Virus record (IMG/VR): IMGVR_UViG_3300028025_002789
Span: 1 to 64,000 of that record
Direction: 5' to 3' (one strand)
Source of the DNA: a virus
Length of the DNA stretch: 64,000 nucleotides
Shown: positions 21,711 to 30,363 of the stretch, piece after piece
Layout of the letters: the number at the start of each line of letters is the position of its first letter
Position numbering within the stretch: the first letter of the stretch is position 1
Translations under genes and position numbers: made by a program
The notes under the pieces: generated by a model
Database searches by the model: none
What the model was told of the DNA's origin: nothing
The model's input: only the letters and a program-made list of their open reading frames with translations

Positions 21711-21744
21711 TAAATGGCCTACTTCGGTAGGCCATTTATTTTAT
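21711..21744 (+). terminator. rho-independent terminator
   Basis: Perfect 11-bp arms AAATGGCCTAC and GTAGGCCATTT around TTCG, followed by ATTTTAT. Splits the fibre array into two units. Confidence 0.9.
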
Positions 21745-21768
21745 ACTTAATTAAATTAAATTGTGAGG

Positions 21769-21774
21769 TATAAT
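21769..21774 (+). promoter_or_regulatory. leaderless -10 box before 21782
   Basis: TATAAT followed by 7 nt and the ATG. The -35 region is AT-rich without a clear TTGACA. Confidence 0.6.
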
Positions 21775-21781
21775 AAGATAT

Positions 21782-22870
21782 ATGGCAACTAATTTCCCAA
21801 CATCTTTAGATACATTAGTTAATCCTTTATCAGGAGATAATGTTAATGCTCCTTCACATGCCGCTCAACATACAAATGCTAATGATGCTATTGAAGCACT
21901 AGAGCAAAAAGTTGGTATAACAAATTCGGCGGTAACAACAACTCATGATTATAGAATTTCTCAAGTAGAGGCTTTAGCAGCAACCGCAGCAGCGGGATCA
22001 AAGTCAATTATTCAAGATGTTAGAAATCAAAGCGGATCATCTTTAACTAAAGGAACTCCAGTATATGTATCTGGATCAGAAGGAGCTTCTGGAAAGTTAT
22101 TAGTTTCACCAGCTTCAAATTCTGCAGAATCAAGTTCATCAAAAACAATGGGATTAACCTCTTCAACAATTTTAAATAACAACAATGGACAAGTAGTATC
22201 TGAAGGAATTTTAGAAGGAATTAATACAACTGGATCGGTAGACGGAGATCCAGTATGGCTGGGCACAAGCGGTCAAAAGATATATGGACTTGCTAATAAA
22301 CCTTATGGATCATCACACCTTGTATTTCTAGGAATTGTAATTCGTGGCGGACAACAAAATACAGGATCCATGTATGTAAAAATACAAAATGGTTTTGAGA
22401 TAGAAGAATTGCATAATGTATCAGCTAGAAATGCAGCTACTGGTGATATTTTAGTATATAACGCAACAAGCGGATTATGGGAATTAGAAACATCTACAAC
22501 ATTTGTAACAACAACAGATTTAGGAAACTCTCTAGGAAGCTATGTTCTATCCTCAGAAGTAGGAAACCCAGATGGCGTAGCCTCTCTTGATTCAACTGGT
22601 AATATTCCAGTTGCCCAACTTGGTAATATTATAGATGCCGCACCAAATGCTTTAAATACATTAAATGAATTAGCAGCGGCATTAAATGATGATGAGAATT
22701 ATGCTACTACAGTAACTACAGCACTATCAGGAAAGGCTCCACTGGCCTCTCCAGCCCTTACTGGAACACCAACTGCTCCAACAGCGGCATCAGGTACAAG
22801 TACAACACAAATAGCCACTACAGCTTATGTACAAGACTCTTTAGCCATGGCAATGGCGTTAGCCTTATAA
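21782..22870 (+). CDS. tail fibre protein (362 aa)
   Basis: No RBS; predicted leaderless. N-terminus ends in a coiled coil (NANDAIEALEQKVGITNSAV). The middle VRNQSGSSLTKGTPVYVSGS matches a module common in phage fibres, and the C-terminus has ASPALTGTPTAPTAASGTST plus TQIATTAYV, the classic lambda-Stf-like shaft repeat. Probable side or central fibre. Confidence 0.8.
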   Translation: MATNFPTSLDTLVNPLSGDNVNAPSHAAQHTNANDAIEALEQKVGITNSAVTTTHDYRISQVEALAATAAAGSKSIIQDVRNQSGSSLTKGTPVYVSGSEGASGKLLVSPASNSAESSSSKTMGLTSSTILNNNNGQVVSEGILEGINTTGSVDGDPVWLGTSGQKIYGLANKPYGSSHLVFLGIVIRGGQQNTGSMYVKIQNGFEIEELHNVSARNAATGDILVYNATSGLWELETSTTFVTTTDLGNSLGSYVLSSEVGNPDGVASLDSTGNIPVAQLGNIIDAAPNALNTLNELAAALNDDENYATTVTTALSGKAPLASPALTGTPTAPTAASGTSTTQIATTAYVQDSLAMAMALAL

Positions 22871-22904
22871 GCCCTTAAATGGTAAAATTTGTTAGGAGAT
22901 AAAT

Positions 22905-23318
22905 ATGTCAGTACAATTTGATTTAACCAATTTCAACTCTGTCATTCAGGCGAAGATGAATCAACTGCATTCAACTACATCTGCAAACGAGATGATTTTG
23001 ATACTGAAGGCACTTGAATCGGCATATGCAACTATTCTTAATGGTACTGCAATAAACAATGCAAATGCTATTACAGATATTGGTAATACTAAAGTAGCAG
23101 CAGTTAATACAGCAGGAACAACTCAGGTAGCCGCAGTAAATACCGCAGGTACCACTCAGGTAACAGCAGTAAACACAGCTGGAACAACTGGCGTAACAAA
23201 TATTAATACAAATAAGACAACAGCGTTATCAGAAATAGATGTTGCTAAGACACAAGCAACAGCATTAGTAATGAGCGCAGCGGGTGGAACAAATCCGTTT
23301 TTGTTGATGGGAGCGTAA
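22905..23318 (+). CDS. helical-repeat fibre linker protein (137 aa)
   Basis: RBS AGGAGA 8 nt before the ATG. A helical head (FNSVIQAKMNQLHSTT) is followed by three near-identical 11-residue units VAAVNTAGTTQ (nt about 23090-23195) that vary at synonymous sites, then a coiled tail. Probably a trimeric stalk joining fibre domains. Confidence 0.65.
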   Translation: MSVQFDLTNFNSVIQAKMNQLHSTTSANEMILILKALESAYATILNGTAINNANAITDIGNTKVAAVNTAGTTQVAAVNTAGTTQVTAVNTAGTTGVTNINTNKTTALSEIDVAKTQATALVMSAAGGTNPFLLMGA

Positions 23319-23321
23319 TAA

Positions 23322-24383
23322 ATGGCAACAAACTATAAAATATTAGGTCAAGTTCAAGCTTCATCTGCTGGAGCAACTCAAAATTTAAATATCTGGCCAG
23401 ATCCAAACTTTGAATTTTATCCAGCATCACACACAAGTGGTCACGGTCCATCCAGTGGTGGCGCTAATGCAACAAGTCCAACTTTTGCACCATGGCAAGG
23501 ATCTAACTGGCAATCAAATGAATACATAGACTATCTTGACGGAGATGGATATACCGTTGGATCTCGTTCAGACTCTATTAGATTTAACGCTCACCATCAC
23601 AATGCAAACCCTCACTGGATTACCAGAGACTCAAATAAGCCATACCTAGATTCATCAAAGGTTTATACGCTATCTTTATGGTATAAAGGAACTAGCGATG
23701 GACACTGGAATAAAACATTTGCTTGGTCAAGAAATGACGGATCTAGCTGGACAACTATTGAAGACTGGGGTTCAAATGGAGATGCTCACACCCAAACAAA
23801 TAACAGAGGCTACTTGAATAGTTGGAAACAATACTATACAACATTTAGCGGAACAAATAACTGGTTTAGAATGTATTACAGATCAGGACAATATAACTCA
23901 AATAACTGGAATAGATTTCAGATAGATAATATTTATTTAACAGAAGGAGCTATTCCTCAAGCATTAATTCCCACACGTGCTCCAGATGGTTCTACTGGAA
24001 ATCCAAATATTGTATATGCTGCTCCATTTACTGTTAGATCAGAAGGATGGGCTGGAGATGCATACAACTCTTCAACAATTAGAAAATTAACTGGAGCATG
24101 GCAGACACTATACACAGTTCCAGATACATACCAGACTGTTGCATCAACCATATCTATAACAAATATATCTGCAACATTACCAGCAACGTATAGAATTGCT
24201 GTTGTTAAATATGGAGAAGCATTAACTCACAAGCATTTGCTAGCTTTTGATCAACCAATTGCAGTAAGTTCAAATGAATCATACACAGTTGGTATGACAC
24301 TATCAGCTGGAGACAGAATTATGGTTCAGTCAGATACAGATAGAGTTCAGTTCTCATTATTTGGTTCGGAAATTACTCCATGA
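23322..24383 (+). CDS. tail adhesin: small beta protein with inserted jelly-roll domain (353 aa)
   Basis: Residues 1-15 (MATNYKILGQVQASS) and the last 100 (TLYTVPDTYQTVASTISITN ... FSLFGSEIT) match the 108-aa protein at 19643. Between them lies about 235 residues rich in Trp, Asn and His, with WPDPNFEFYP and IDNIYLTEG, typical of carbohydrate-binding jelly rolls. Likely a receptor-binding variant of the compact protein. Confidence 0.75.
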   Translation: MATNYKILGQVQASSAGATQNLNIWPDPNFEFYPASHTSGHGPSSGGANATSPTFAPWQGSNWQSNEYIDYLDGDGYTVGSRSDSIRFNAHHHNANPHWITRDSNKPYLDSSKVYTLSLWYKGTSDGHWNKTFAWSRNDGSSWTTIEDWGSNGDAHTQTNNRGYLNSWKQYYTTFSGTNNWFRMYYRSGQYNSNNWNRFQIDNIYLTEGAIPQALIPTRAPDGSTGNPNIVYAAPFTVRSEGWAGDAYNSSTIRKLTGAWQTLYTVPDTYQTVASTISITNISATLPATYRIAVVKYGEALTHKHLLAFDQPIAVSSNESYTVGMTLSAGDRIMVQSDTDRVQFSLFGSEITP

Positions 24384-25012
24384 TAAAAAGAAGTGGAGCA
24401 TATAGAGAAAGAAAGTCATATTCAGACGGACTTACACTTATTTGTGAAACAACACCATATGCTGGTACAATAAATGCAAATAGCGGAATGATAAACCCTC
24501 AATTAGTTGATGGTACTTCAACAATTTCTTTTTCAAATATACCGCAACATTTTAGAGATATTAAATTAGTATTTTCTCAAATGGCTCATAATACAGCAAA
24601 TAGCACTGGCTATAGAATTGTTATGAACCTTAATGGAGATACTACAAATAATAGATATTATACTAGAGCTGGATTTAGAGCGACTGGTAGCGGAGGAAAT
24701 ACATCGGTATCAGCTCCAACCTGGAATGCTGATAACACTAATTCTTTTTATTATGGATCAGTATTTAGACCAGAAAATGTTACTTGGACTGGAAGCGGAG
24801 AAATCACATTTCCGTCATATTCTGCAGTTACTGGCTGGTCTAGATCAGCATATGGAAACTGGTACCACTTAAACCAATCAGACTACAACCTTCCATATGG
24901 GTTTAACTATTATAATGGAAGCAATATGGCAATATCAAGCATTAATATTTCCCTAGAGTCTTCAGTTACATTTAGACAAAATTCAAAAATAACCCTTTAC
25001 GGAATAGGATAA
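24380..25012 (+). CDS. receptor-binding type fibre protein (210 aa)
   Basis: Start overlaps the previous stop (ATGA). Contains the pattern ISFSNIPQHFRDIKLVFSQM ... MNLNGDTTNNRYYTRAG ... ISLESSVTFRQNSKITLYGIG known from many phage tail-tip proteins that form a beta-sandwich head. Likely a tip module of the adhesin before it. Confidence 0.75.
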   Translation: MIKRSGAYRERKSYSDGLTLICETTPYAGTINANSGMINPQLVDGTSTISFSNIPQHFRDIKLVFSQMAHNTANSTGYRIVMNLNGDTTNNRYYTRAGFRATGSGGNTSVSAPTWNADNTNSFYYGSVFRPENVTWTGSGEITFPSYSAVTGWSRSAYGNWYHLNQSDYNLPYGFNYYNGSNMAISSINISLESSVTFRQNSKITLYGIG

Positions 25013-25024
25013 TTGTAGTATAAT
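24996..25024 (+). promoter_or_regulatory. promoter before 25046
   Basis: TTTACG (24996-25001), 17 nt, TATAAT (25019-25024), overlapping the end of the preceding gene. Confidence 0.6.
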
Positions 25025-25045
25025 ATATACAAGGAGACAATAAAC

Positions 25046-26473
25046 ATGCCATCAACATATCATTTATATCAAAGATACGGATTAATCTCACCAACCGAGA
25101 CTGGTACTGGGGTATATGCAATGTGCAAATATTTACCATCACCAGTAATTCAACAAGGAATTACAAACGCTGTTTACGCATTTGATGCTACCGCAGACTA
25201 TTCAACATTTTCTCCAACTGGAGCAGTATCGTACTACGACGCTCAATTTGGAATGGTTGGAGTAGGCTCAACTCGTGTAATTCTAGATGGATCTTCTCCT
25301 ACACCAAATATTAAAATACCAAGCTCATCTTACTATGACACTGGAGTGGTTACATATAAAACAGCATCTGTATATGTTTGGAGCGAATTCGCACTTCAAA
25401 TTAGATTAGATTTAAACTTACAAGATGCTTCTAATAATTCTGTAGGCGGAACAGATAGCACAACAGTAACTCTTACTCCTTATAAATGGACAAGAATTGA
25501 AACTATTTCAACTGCAAATGCTCAAAAAGTTCTAGCAACATTAAATGTATTAAATTTTAATTCTGCAACAGACACAGGAAAAATATTTTATATGGACTGT
25601 GTTCAAATTGAAAATCAAAGATGGTCGACTTCTTTTATGAATCAGCCAACTAGAGTTCAGACAGATATAACATTTACTGTTCCAAGATTGGGCCCAGACT
25701 ATACTGTAACTGGATGGGCAAAAATGGGAAGACATACAACTACCGTAGCTGGAGGCTCAGCACCATTTTTTACATTATATAATGGCGCCACAGACTATGC
25801 AACAATGCGGTATGTAGAAGGAACTACAAAAGTTCAAGCTTTTAAAGACGATACTGATCCAAATACAGATTTCTCTACAACAAACTTTGACTTAAACCCA
25901 TCAGACCTTGTATTTTTTGCATTAGTTAATGATGGATTAACAATGACAATGTACGTAGCAAAAACTGGGGACTCATCTTTAACCACAGCAAATCAAGCAA
26001 CAGATTTTAGCGTATTTAACACAATTTATATTGGAAGAGATACTGCTTCAAATTATTTAAATGGACCAGTAGAAAATTTATTAATTCATAAAAAAGCACT
26101 AAGTTCATCAGATATTTTAGCTATTTTTAATAGTGCAAATTCTTATGATTATGCTTCAACTCAGGATATAATTTTTTCATACGCCACACCATCTACAACT
26201 GGAACCAGCAAAGCCCTTGCATATACAGGGACTGGGTACCTTAGATATAAGAATGTTACCGCATCTTTAGATATTATTCCAGCAACTGGAATGGCGTCTA
26301 ATTCTTTAGTTGGATCATCTACACATCTAGTTTATGGAGATGACGTAGAGGAGTTAGAGCTCTACGGACAGATTGCAACATCAACTAATTTAACAACAGC
26401 AACACTCTATACAGTAGATCAAATAATTGATGTACCAGGAATTGGAAGAACTGCTTTCGTAACTAAGCAGTAA
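25046..26473 (+). CDS. LamG-type adhesin (475 aa)
   Basis: RBS AAGGAG. N-terminal jelly-roll with FYMDCVQIENQRWSTSF. A LamG/concanavalin-like domain spans about residues 215-370: DYTVTGWAKM, then LNGPVENLLIHKKALSSSDI at its end, the diagnostic closing strand of LamG folds. These bind glycans, so the protein probably recognises host surface polysaccharide. A small C-terminal domain follows. Confidence 0.8.
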   Translation: MPSTYHLYQRYGLISPTETGTGVYAMCKYLPSPVIQQGITNAVYAFDATADYSTFSPTGAVSYYDAQFGMVGVGSTRVILDGSSPTPNIKIPSSSYYDTGVVTYKTASVYVWSEFALQIRLDLNLQDASNNSVGGTDSTTVTLTPYKWTRIETISTANAQKVLATLNVLNFNSATDTGKIFYMDCVQIENQRWSTSFMNQPTRVQTDITFTVPRLGPDYTVTGWAKMGRHTTTVAGGSAPFFTLYNGATDYATMRYVEGTTKVQAFKDDTDPNTDFSTTNFDLNPSDLVFFALVNDGLTMTMYVAKTGDSSLTTANQATDFSVFNTIYIGRDTASNYLNGPVENLLIHKKALSSSDILAIFNSANSYDYASTQDIIFSYATPSTTGTSKALAYTGTGYLRYKNVTASLDIIPATGMASNSLVGSSTHLVYGDDVEELELYGQIATSTNLTTATLYTVDQIIDVPGIGRTAFVTKQ

Positions 26474-26481
26474 GGAGAACT

Positions 26482-26664
26482 ATGATTAATTATATTTGGG
26501 CAACAGAAGATACGCTCAAGCGTTATAACGAAGACGGAACACACTCCTTTGTTAGCAAAGAAGATTCAGATTACTTAGAGTGGTCTTCATCTGGAAATAC
26601 AGCTCAGGACACAGATGAAGCATTGTCAACAACAGAAACAGAGCCATCTCCAAACCATATTTAA
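26482..26664 (+). CDS. small fibre-associated protein (60 aa)
   Basis: RBS AAGGAG before the ATG. MINYIWATEDTLKRYNEDGT followed by an acidic, Ser/Thr-rich tail. Position after an adhesin, like the 98-aa and 75-aa proteins at 21397 and 33111, suggests an assembly or capping role. Confidence 0.55.
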   Translation: MINYIWATEDTLKRYNEDGTHSFVSKEDSDYLEWSSSGNTAQDTDEALSTTETEPSPNHI

Positions 26665-26702
26665 TATATAATTTATTAAATGTAAAGTAGAAAGATCTGG
26701 CA

Positions 26703-28277
26703 TTGCCAAAGCTAAAAAAAATAACTATTGTCGGCGGAGGATCTGCTGGCTGGATGTCTGCTGCTACGCTTATATCAAATTTTCCACAATATGAAATTTC
26801 ATTAATAGAAAGTCCAGAAATACCTAGAATTGGTGTTGGAGAAAGCACACAACAAAAGATAGCGGTATGGGCTAAAAATATTGGTATTAGCCATAAAGAC
26901 TTTATGGAAAAAACTGATGCTTCCTATAAATTTAGCATTAGGTTTAAAGATTTTAATCATGTTGGAGATGACGGATTTCATTATCCATTCGGCAGTATAC
27001 ATTTAGGAAACACAAATAAAGGCACAAATGAATGGGCTTTAAAAAAAATAAAATATCCAGAAACACCTAATTCTGATTTTGCAGACTGTTTTTTTCCACA
27101 AATGTCTTTAATACATAATAACACAATCAGTGAAAATAAGTATAATGTTTTTGAAGAATTTAATTTTGAAAATGAGCATGCATACCATTTTGATGCGATT
27201 AAGTTCGCTAACTGGCTTGCCGAAAATTTTGCAAAACCAAAAGGCGTTCATCATATATTAGCTACAGTTACTAAAGTAAATGTTGATGAAAATGGCGTAT
27301 CATCATTAGAGTTAGACAATGGAGATATTGTAGAGTCTGATCTATATATAGATTGCACTGGTTTTAAAGCATTATTAATATCAGAATCTTTAAAAGAAGA
27401 ATTTATAGACTATTCAAAAGGATTGCCATGCAATAGGGCTTGGGCAGTTCAAATTCCATATGTAGACAAAGAAAAAGAAATTGAAAATTATACAAACTGT
27501 ACAGCTCTAGGATATGGTTGGGTTTGGAACACACCGCTTTATTCTAGAATAGGAACGGGGTATGTTTATTCAGATAAATTTACTACACCAGAAGCAGCCT
27601 TAGAAGAATTTAAAGAATACTTAAAAAATAAAATAGACCCCATTCATGCTCCAGAAAGAATTACTGATGATTTAAAATTTAACGATGTTAGATTTAAAAC
27701 AGGAATCCATAAAAAGCTTTGGTCTAAAAATGTTGTCGCAATTGGGCTTTCCGCTGGATTCATAGAACCACTTGAAAGCAATGGCCTATACACAGTTCAT
27801 GAATTTTTAAATATTTTATCAAAATCTATTAATAAAGGCTACTATAATGAAATTGATAGAAAAGGATTTAATCATATTACTAGAAGAATATTTGAATCAT
27901 TTTTTCAGTTTGTTCAATTGCATTATAGCCTTAGCCAAAGAGATGACACAGAGTTTTGGAAATATATGACGGAGCAGGATATAGGCATAGTAGATAATTT
28001 TGACTCTACAAGAGAATTTAACAAACAGAGAATGATTGATTCAGAATATAAAGAAACTGGACCAATGTGTGTTGCTTATGGACATGGCGTAGTTCCTTTA
28101 GGAACAGAAGAGATAATTCAATATAATGATGTTTCTAATGAAGACTTAGACACCACTGTTTCTGGTTTTATATTTAAAACAAATAAATCTATTGAAAAAT
28201 GGAATAATGAAGCTAAAGACTCTATGTCTCATTACCAATATTTAAAAAAGAATTTTCATTATATGGATAAGGAGTAA
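26703..28277 (+). CDS. flavin-dependent halogenase-like oxygenase (524 aa)
   Basis: TTG start at 26703 (KLKKITIV follows at once); GAAAG lies upstream. FAD site GGGSAGWM (11-18). GVGESTQQ (44-51) and the region with Lys76 (ASYKFSIRF) align with the catalytic-lysine segment of PrnA/RebH. GWVWNTP (272-278) stands for the WxWxIP signature, and FIEPLESNG (353-361) for the EPLESTG halide/Glu site, so the expected Thr is Asn360. The family adds Cl, Br or I to an activated ring via hypohalous acid and a Lys haloamine; a cyanophage member (VirX1) is known to iodinate. It needs host reduced flavin. It sits inside the fibre array, and its substrate is unknown. Confidence 0.85.
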   Translation: MPKLKKITIVGGGSAGWMSAATLISNFPQYEISLIESPEIPRIGVGESTQQKIAVWAKNIGISHKDFMEKTDASYKFSIRFKDFNHVGDDGFHYPFGSIHLGNTNKGTNEWALKKIKYPETPNSDFADCFFPQMSLIHNNTISENKYNVFEEFNFENEHAYHFDAIKFANWLAENFAKPKGVHHILATVTKVNVDENGVSSLELDNGDIVESDLYIDCTGFKALLISESLKEEFIDYSKGLPCNRAWAVQIPYVDKEKEIENYTNCTALGYGWVWNTPLYSRIGTGYVYSDKFTTPEAALEEFKEYLKNKIDPIHAPERITDDLKFNDVRFKTGIHKKLWSKNVVAIGLSAGFIEPLESNGLYTVHEFLNILSKSINKGYYNEIDRKGFNHITRRIFESFFQFVQLHYSLSQRDDTEFWKYMTEQDIGIVDNFDSTREFNKQRMIDSEYKETGPMCVAYGHGVVPLGTEEIIQYNDVSNEDLDTTVSGFIFKTNKSIEKWNNEAKDSMSHYQYLKKNFHYMDKE

Positions 28278-28278
28278 T

Positions 28279-28980
28279 ATGTCTAAAAAAATAGTATTTA
28301 CAAATGTTCCTACAATGCTAGTTTCAGAAGAATACTTTCCGTCTCCAGCCTCTAAATATTTACCAGAGTGGTATAAAAAAACTAATTCATACTATAACGA
28401 TAAAAAAATGCCACAACAAATTACTATTAAAAAATGTATTCCCGTATTTGATGTTTTATCAATGGGCTATTATATTTTACTAGCACGGGATGTTTTTATA
28501 GAAAATGGAAAAAATGGAATGCCACCAGTCATACATGACGCTGAACCAGATTTTAATAAGTACCCTATAATTAGTACACATGAGTTTGAGCAAGCCCCAT
28601 TTCACCCTTATCCAAAGTTTCACAATAAAATTTTAAAGTGGACCAATCAATTTAGCATTAAAACTGAACCAGGATATAGCTGCTATTTTACAACCCCTCC
28701 CCATCAGGATCTGCCATTTTTAAATTTCGATGGTGTTGTAGATACAGATCGCTACCATTCTCCAGTAAATATTCCATTTTCTATAGATCCAGATTTTGAA
28801 GGATTAATTGAATCTGGAACACCAATTATTCATGTAGTACCATTCAAGAGAGATTCTTTTAAGATGGAAATAGGATCTGAAAAAGAATTGAATTTAGAAA
28901 AAAAGCAAGAACTTAGGCTTCATTCAAAAATATTTGATAGATATAAATCTATGTTTTGGATAAAAAAGGAATACAAGTAA
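28279..28980 (+). CDS. DUF6065-like protein (233 aa)
   Basis: Follows the halogenase by one nucleotide. Pattern GYSCYFTTPPHQDLPFLNFD ... GVVDTDRYHSPVNIPF ... GTPIIHVVPFKRDSF matches, as far as I recall, the DUF6065 family found in cyanophage genomes near modification genes. Function unknown. The conserved His, Asp and Arg residues suggest an enzyme; this is inference. Confidence 0.65.
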   Translation: MSKKIVFTNVPTMLVSEEYFPSPASKYLPEWYKKTNSYYNDKKMPQQITIKKCIPVFDVLSMGYYILLARDVFIENGKNGMPPVIHDAEPDFNKYPIISTHEFEQAPFHPYPKFHNKILKWTNQFSIKTEPGYSCYFTTPPHQDLPFLNFDGVVDTDRYHSPVNIPFSIDPDFEGLIESGTPIIHVVPFKRDSFKMEIGSEKELNLEKKQELRLHSKIFDRYKSMFWIKKEYK

Positions 28981-29279
28981 TGAAGAATAAAAATCGCATG
29001 GAATGGGTTATAGCCCTTAAAACAATGGGGCATAAAGAATATTGGAATAGAGCAAACACCGTTGAGTTTTTTGCATTTGTTGCCAAGGCAGCTATTATTA
29101 TCCCAGGACTTATATTTGATGTAAGCATCTGGTGGTTCTACATATTTGCCTTAGTTTCAAGTCTTGGGCTTATTTGGTCATCTACCGTTAAAACCATTCC
29201 CACTCTTATTTGGTTTAATATTCTATGGAGTACTCTAGCAATAGCTTATATAGCTAAGCACTTTGGACTTATCCTTTAA
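28980..29279 (+). CDS. membrane protein (99 aa)
   Basis: ATG at 28980 overlaps the previous stop. About three hydrophobic segments between residues 20 and 95 (AAIIIPGLIFDVSIWWFYIF, VSSLGLIWSSTV, WFNILWSTLAIAYIA). Function unknown. Membrane placement beside a halogenase and glycosyltransferase might indicate modification of an envelope component. Confidence 0.7.
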   Translation: MKNKNRMEWVIALKTMGHKEYWNRANTVEFFAFVAKAAIIIPGLIFDVSIWWFYIFALVSSLGLIWSSTVKTIPTLIWFNILWSTLAIAYIAKHFGLIL

Positions 29280-29280
29280 A

Positions 29281-30339
29281 ATGCGTTTTCATGTGGTTAG
29301 TCTTCCACATACTCAAACGACTAAAGAGTATGTCAATTGTGCCTTTACTGAAAAAGTAAGGCGCTTTTGTCTTATGATGAAAGACTTAGGGCATGAAGTT
29401 TACCTATATGCTGGAGAAGAAAATGAAGCCCCATGCGATGAACTAATTACCTGTATATCTAATCAAGAAAGAATTGATGGTCTAGCAGGAAAACATTTTA
29501 CATCAGCTTCGTTTGATATTGCCCAGCCTTTCTGGGATAAATTTTTAAATACCGTAATAAAAGAAATGAGCCCACGACTTCAACAAAAAGATTTTATATG
29601 TTTAATTGGCGGTACATCTCATAAGCCAATAGCAGATGCATTTCCAGAACATATGTCAGTAGAGTTTGGAATAGGATACGGATCAACATTTGCAAAGTAT
29701 CGTGTGTGGGAATCCTACTCATGGATGCATTCATCATATGCTTCCTATAAAGATCCAACTAAAATAGATGGTTTATTTTATGACACGGTAATTCCAGGTT
29801 ATTTTGAACCAGAGATGTTTCCATTCCAGCCAAATAAAAAAGACTACTATCTTTATATTGGTAGAATGATAGAGCGAAAAGGTGTTGGAATAGCTTCAGA
29901 GATGTGTAAAGCAATTGGGGCTAAATTAATTATGGCGGGTCCTGGAGATTACATTCCTTCATATGGCGAATATATTGGACCAGTAGATTCAGATAAAAGA
30001 GCAGAACTAATGAGTAATGCAATTGCAGTTATTGCACCAACAACTTATATAGAACCATTTGGCAACATAGTTCCAGAGGCACATTTTTGTGGAACCCCAA
30101 CAATTACAACGGACTGGGGAGCATTTGTAGAAACAAATCCAAACGGAATAACTGGATATAGATGTAGAACCCTAGATGAATTTTGCAAAGCGGCAGAAGA
30201 TGTTAAGAAATTAAATCCTCAAATAATACATGATCGTGCAATGGCCATATACTCAGTAGACGTTATAAAATACAAGTATGACAAGTATTTTAAAGGCCTT
30301 TTAACCCTATGGGACCAAGGATGGTACACAAGATTATAA
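29281..30339 (+). CDS. GT4-type glycosyltransferase (352 aa)
   Basis: ATG at 29281 one base after the previous stop. GT-B fold: N-terminal FHVVSLPHTQTTKEYV, the donor-half opening YLYIGRMIERKG near residue 200, and the nucleotide-sugar motif EPFGNIVPEAHFCGTPTI at about residues 258-275, with the catalytic-type E-x7-E pair. Last gene of the halogenase cassette. Confidence 0.85.
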   Translation: MRFHVVSLPHTQTTKEYVNCAFTEKVRRFCLMMKDLGHEVYLYAGEENEAPCDELITCISNQERIDGLAGKHFTSASFDIAQPFWDKFLNTVIKEMSPRLQQKDFICLIGGTSHKPIADAFPEHMSVEFGIGYGSTFAKYRVWESYSWMHSSYASYKDPTKIDGLFYDTVIPGYFEPEMFPFQPNKKDYYLYIGRMIERKGVGIASEMCKAIGAKLIMAGPGDYIPSYGEYIGPVDSDKRAELMSNAIAVIAPTTYIEPFGNIVPEAHFCGTPTITTDWGAFVETNPNGITGYRCRTLDEFCKAAEDVKKLNPQIIHDRAMAIYSVDVIKYKYDKYFKGLLTLWDQGWYTRL

Positions 30340-30351
30340 GGCTAATAATGG

Positions 30352-30357
30352 TACAAT
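30352..30357 (+). promoter_or_regulatory. leaderless -10 box before 30364
   Basis: TACAAT, 6 nt, ATG. No RBS precedes the gene. Confidence 0.6.
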
Positions 30358-30363
30358 ATAAAA

